A stretch of DNA of 64,000 nt, from contig OY728143.1 of assembly GCA_963277665.1 (NCBI GenBank), forward strand, positions 541,310,394 to 541,374,393. Reading direction: 5' to 3'. The notes below the pieces were generated by a model that was not told where the DNA came from, ran no database searches, and saw only the letters and a list, made by a program, of their open reading frames with translations. Each line of letters begins with the position of its first letter. Within the stretch, counting starts at the first letter, position 1. The DNA is from Viscum album. Lineage: Eukaryota; Streptophyta; Magnoliopsida; Santalales; Viscaceae. Position numbers and translations under genes: made by a program. Of the stretch, positions 61,781 to 64,000 are shown piece by piece.

Positions 61781-64000
61781 TGACATCCCAAACTCAGGAT
61801 TCAGTTAATGGGTTCCCATTATCTTGGTGGGCCACATAGCCTCATATGCATCTCCCCAATCTCCAAAGGCTTATAACTAGTAGTGAGAGCATAGGGTGTG
61901 TATGCAGGGAACCTATAGCCAAATTTGTAGAGTACATCACATTGTAAAGAATATAAATCAATAATTAACAGTGGAAGAAATATAATTAAATAACATAAGT
62001 AAATTAATGAAATAGATAAATGAGAATAATAATAAAAGTATCAATTGGAACTATGATAATGTAATGTAATGACATTTAAAATATATAAAACATGGATACA
62101 AGAAAATATGCATAAAATTTTCTACAAATTAAATGAAAACAAATGCTAATCTAAGAATCTAGAGATCCAGCATGATCATCTATATCAATATTAATCCTAA
62201 TAGCATGCAATCATGTGTTTGAAGTCCTATACTTCTCTTTTTCAACACCTACAACTATATAATATATTATAGGTACAAAAAACGGTTAGATAGGGTGTGA
62301 GATAAATTTTAGTGGGCCTTAACCTAAAGGGTCTATATCCACTGACCCGTGTAATGGAATTTATCAGTGATTAGGCAAACAAATATAAAGTAAATCAAGT
62401 AGTACAACATAACTAAATACCCAATACATGCTTCATCCCTCAGCTAGTTTCATAACATGAAACTAGTACATTAATTATGTAATTACCATTTAATGTTAAT
62501 TGGTCACGTGTTGCATAGCCAGAACATACATCACCTCATGATAGTATAAGCAGTTATGGTCTTAAGACATAACAAAGAAACCTGACAAAGATATAGGGTG
62601 AGGTATTTCTAGAGTATTAACCAATGTAAAATAGTTCTCATTTAATTCTAATTCATCAATATATGATTCCATCTAAGGTATAAGTGTATAATACAAGGAT
62701 CATGAATAAGTTATTCCATAATAAGGCGCCTACCAAGCCCAATGTAATTGAATAAGTTAAAATGGGGCTAGGAAATGACAAGGACCTATGAGATTTAACC
62801 CTAGCACCTACTAGTCAATTAATGATCCAATGATTGTATGTGATGTATCATTTAATAATTTAAAGGATCCTATAGTAATATAATAGGAATAAAAGTAATA
62901 TACAAGATCGAGAGTCTAGGTGGGTATCAACCTAAGAAACAAAGATCCTTGAATCAGAATGGGGTTCTCGTGACCTAAGTTATTATCCTATCAGAATCCA
63001 AGGCAAACATGAGTCAGTCTATTCACATTTGATATTTTAATCAATTAATCATTTATTAGGTTCATTCTTTGTCTTCTATTAGTAAGGATAGACCATGAAA
63101 TGATTTAACCTTTTAACCATGTCTTAATTCACCATTAAGGAATATTCAATTATTGAGGTTCACTCCACTAAACTTCATCATTAATGCATGGTCCTATAGA
63201 CATGTAACCATTATTCAATATTATTTGATAAGGTCGTGTTATATTCTAAGTATACATGCCATTTCAGATTTTTCATTTAATAATCTTGTGAAGAACTCAC
63301 TGTATGGGGTAACATGGTGAGAAAACATGGTAAATTCAATAGTTTAATTTTAAATAATAAAAAGAAATTTATTATAGGAAGGCCCATATCTATGAAGGTC
63401 AAGAAAAGGAATACCCGAATGGTGGATCAAAAGTGTCGTCACACTGAAACCCAATTTTTGCATAGCCATCGACATGGGGAGTATTAAGATGTGCATGTAA
63501 CCGCTAACAACTAATCATATATTTGGAGTAAGAATATCCATATGAATCTTATAGGTATAATCATTGAATTTAAAATTAATAAACAACATCCGATGTATTC
63601 GGTGGGGCCCTCATAAAGAATACAAAATCAACAAATATTACGGATGAGTTTTACGCCACCCACTGTTGGGTTGTACGACTCTCCACATTTGGTAGTGGAC
63701 CTTGATTTTTCTAGGATTAGAGTAGATATAAGATAGTTTGAAATTAGTCATATACAGATATATAGGTCTAGAGAAAAAGGGAAAAAAACTTCTAAAATGA
63801 CCCTAGTTCATATTTTTTTGCATCCAACGTGATGGACGTAATCTCCATCAGATGTTGGATAAAGGATATCTCTTGATCCTTAGATTTGGCTTTCAAAAAT
63901 CTCTAATATGATCAGAAACAGGATTAATCCCAATGGTAATCGGGTTTGGGAGGAATAATGGGTATATATATCATTAAAGGTAATTTTGGACAATTTAAAA
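61781..64000 (-). mobile_element. Diverged family C LTR (C2), running off the window
   Basis: Its start, tgacatccca, and the following ~150 bp align with the C1 LTR start (12401-12550): 'aatgggt-cc', 'gccac...agcctca', 'aaactat/aacctat-cc'. 62285-62330 (gggtgtgagataaatt) matches C1 12908-12925. Identity is low and falls further right. With a C1 LTR length of 1,995 bp the end would be near 63.8-64 kb. No gene is seen inside. Confidence 0.6.

Overview
This is an AT-rich plant nuclear window, most likely from a flowering plant (an inference). It is built almost entirely of Ty3/gypsy LTR retrotransposons inserted into one another. I see no intact host gene, no rRNA or CRISPR, and no functional tRNA. 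The plant assignment rests on gag-pol polyproteins ordered gag, protease, reverse transcriptase, RNase H, integrase, with a GPY/F module and a chromodomain-like tail (chromovirus type). It also rests on primer-binding sites matching plant initiator tRNA-Met and on LTR ends of the form TGTAAC...GTTACA. Three families occur. Family A has LTRs of about 3.4-3.7 kb, family B about 2.2 kb, and family C about 2.0 kb. Names such as A1 or B2 are mine.

Left third. 1-8955 is element A1 on the minus strand: the end of its 3' LTR (1-310), a decayed pol (357 to about 3790), gag (to 4812), the primer-binding site and a full 5' LTR (5312-8955). A1 appears to sit inside the 5' LTR of A2, a plus-strand element whose LTR end (8956-10860), primer-binding site and gag start (11363-12400) follow. 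A2 gag is cut at 12401 by C1, a minus-strand element with one LTR (12401-14395) and a fairly well preserved pol and partial gag (14406 to about 18591). The other end of C1, the rest of A2 and the start of A2's 3' LTR are missing. The A2 3' LTR resumes at about 18592 and ends at 20410.

Middle. 20411-22179 and 41667-43263 are two halves of one family A LTR (A4, minus strand). It is split by B1 (22180-41666, plus strand, LTRs plus decayed gag-pol with chromodomain). The 5' LTR of B1 is itself split by A3 (23068-32816, minus strand), which has a perfect 5-bp target duplication, TTAAT. A3 is the youngest element that can be dated here. It has two long LTRs and a nearly open gag, but pol is replaced by about 1 kb of unrelated DNA, so it can only have moved using proteins from another element.

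Right third. A4 abuts the gag start and leader of an older, minus-strand B element (B2), followed by its diverged LTR, which contains a 74-bp tandem repeat. From about 46.3 kb to 57 kb the DNA is very AT-rich with no recognisable gene. A fossil family C element (C2, minus strand) is seen from an integrase signature near 57.8 kb and from a primer-binding site and LTR starting near 61.78 kb that runs off the window.

Nothing in the window works as a gene set. The content is a record of insertion, decay and deletion. Points of biological interest are the gag-only A3 element, repeated palindromic motifs inside the LTRs, oppositely oriented LTR pairs able to form long hairpin RNA, a 26-bp perfect palindrome and a tRNA-like (possibly SINE) insertion.
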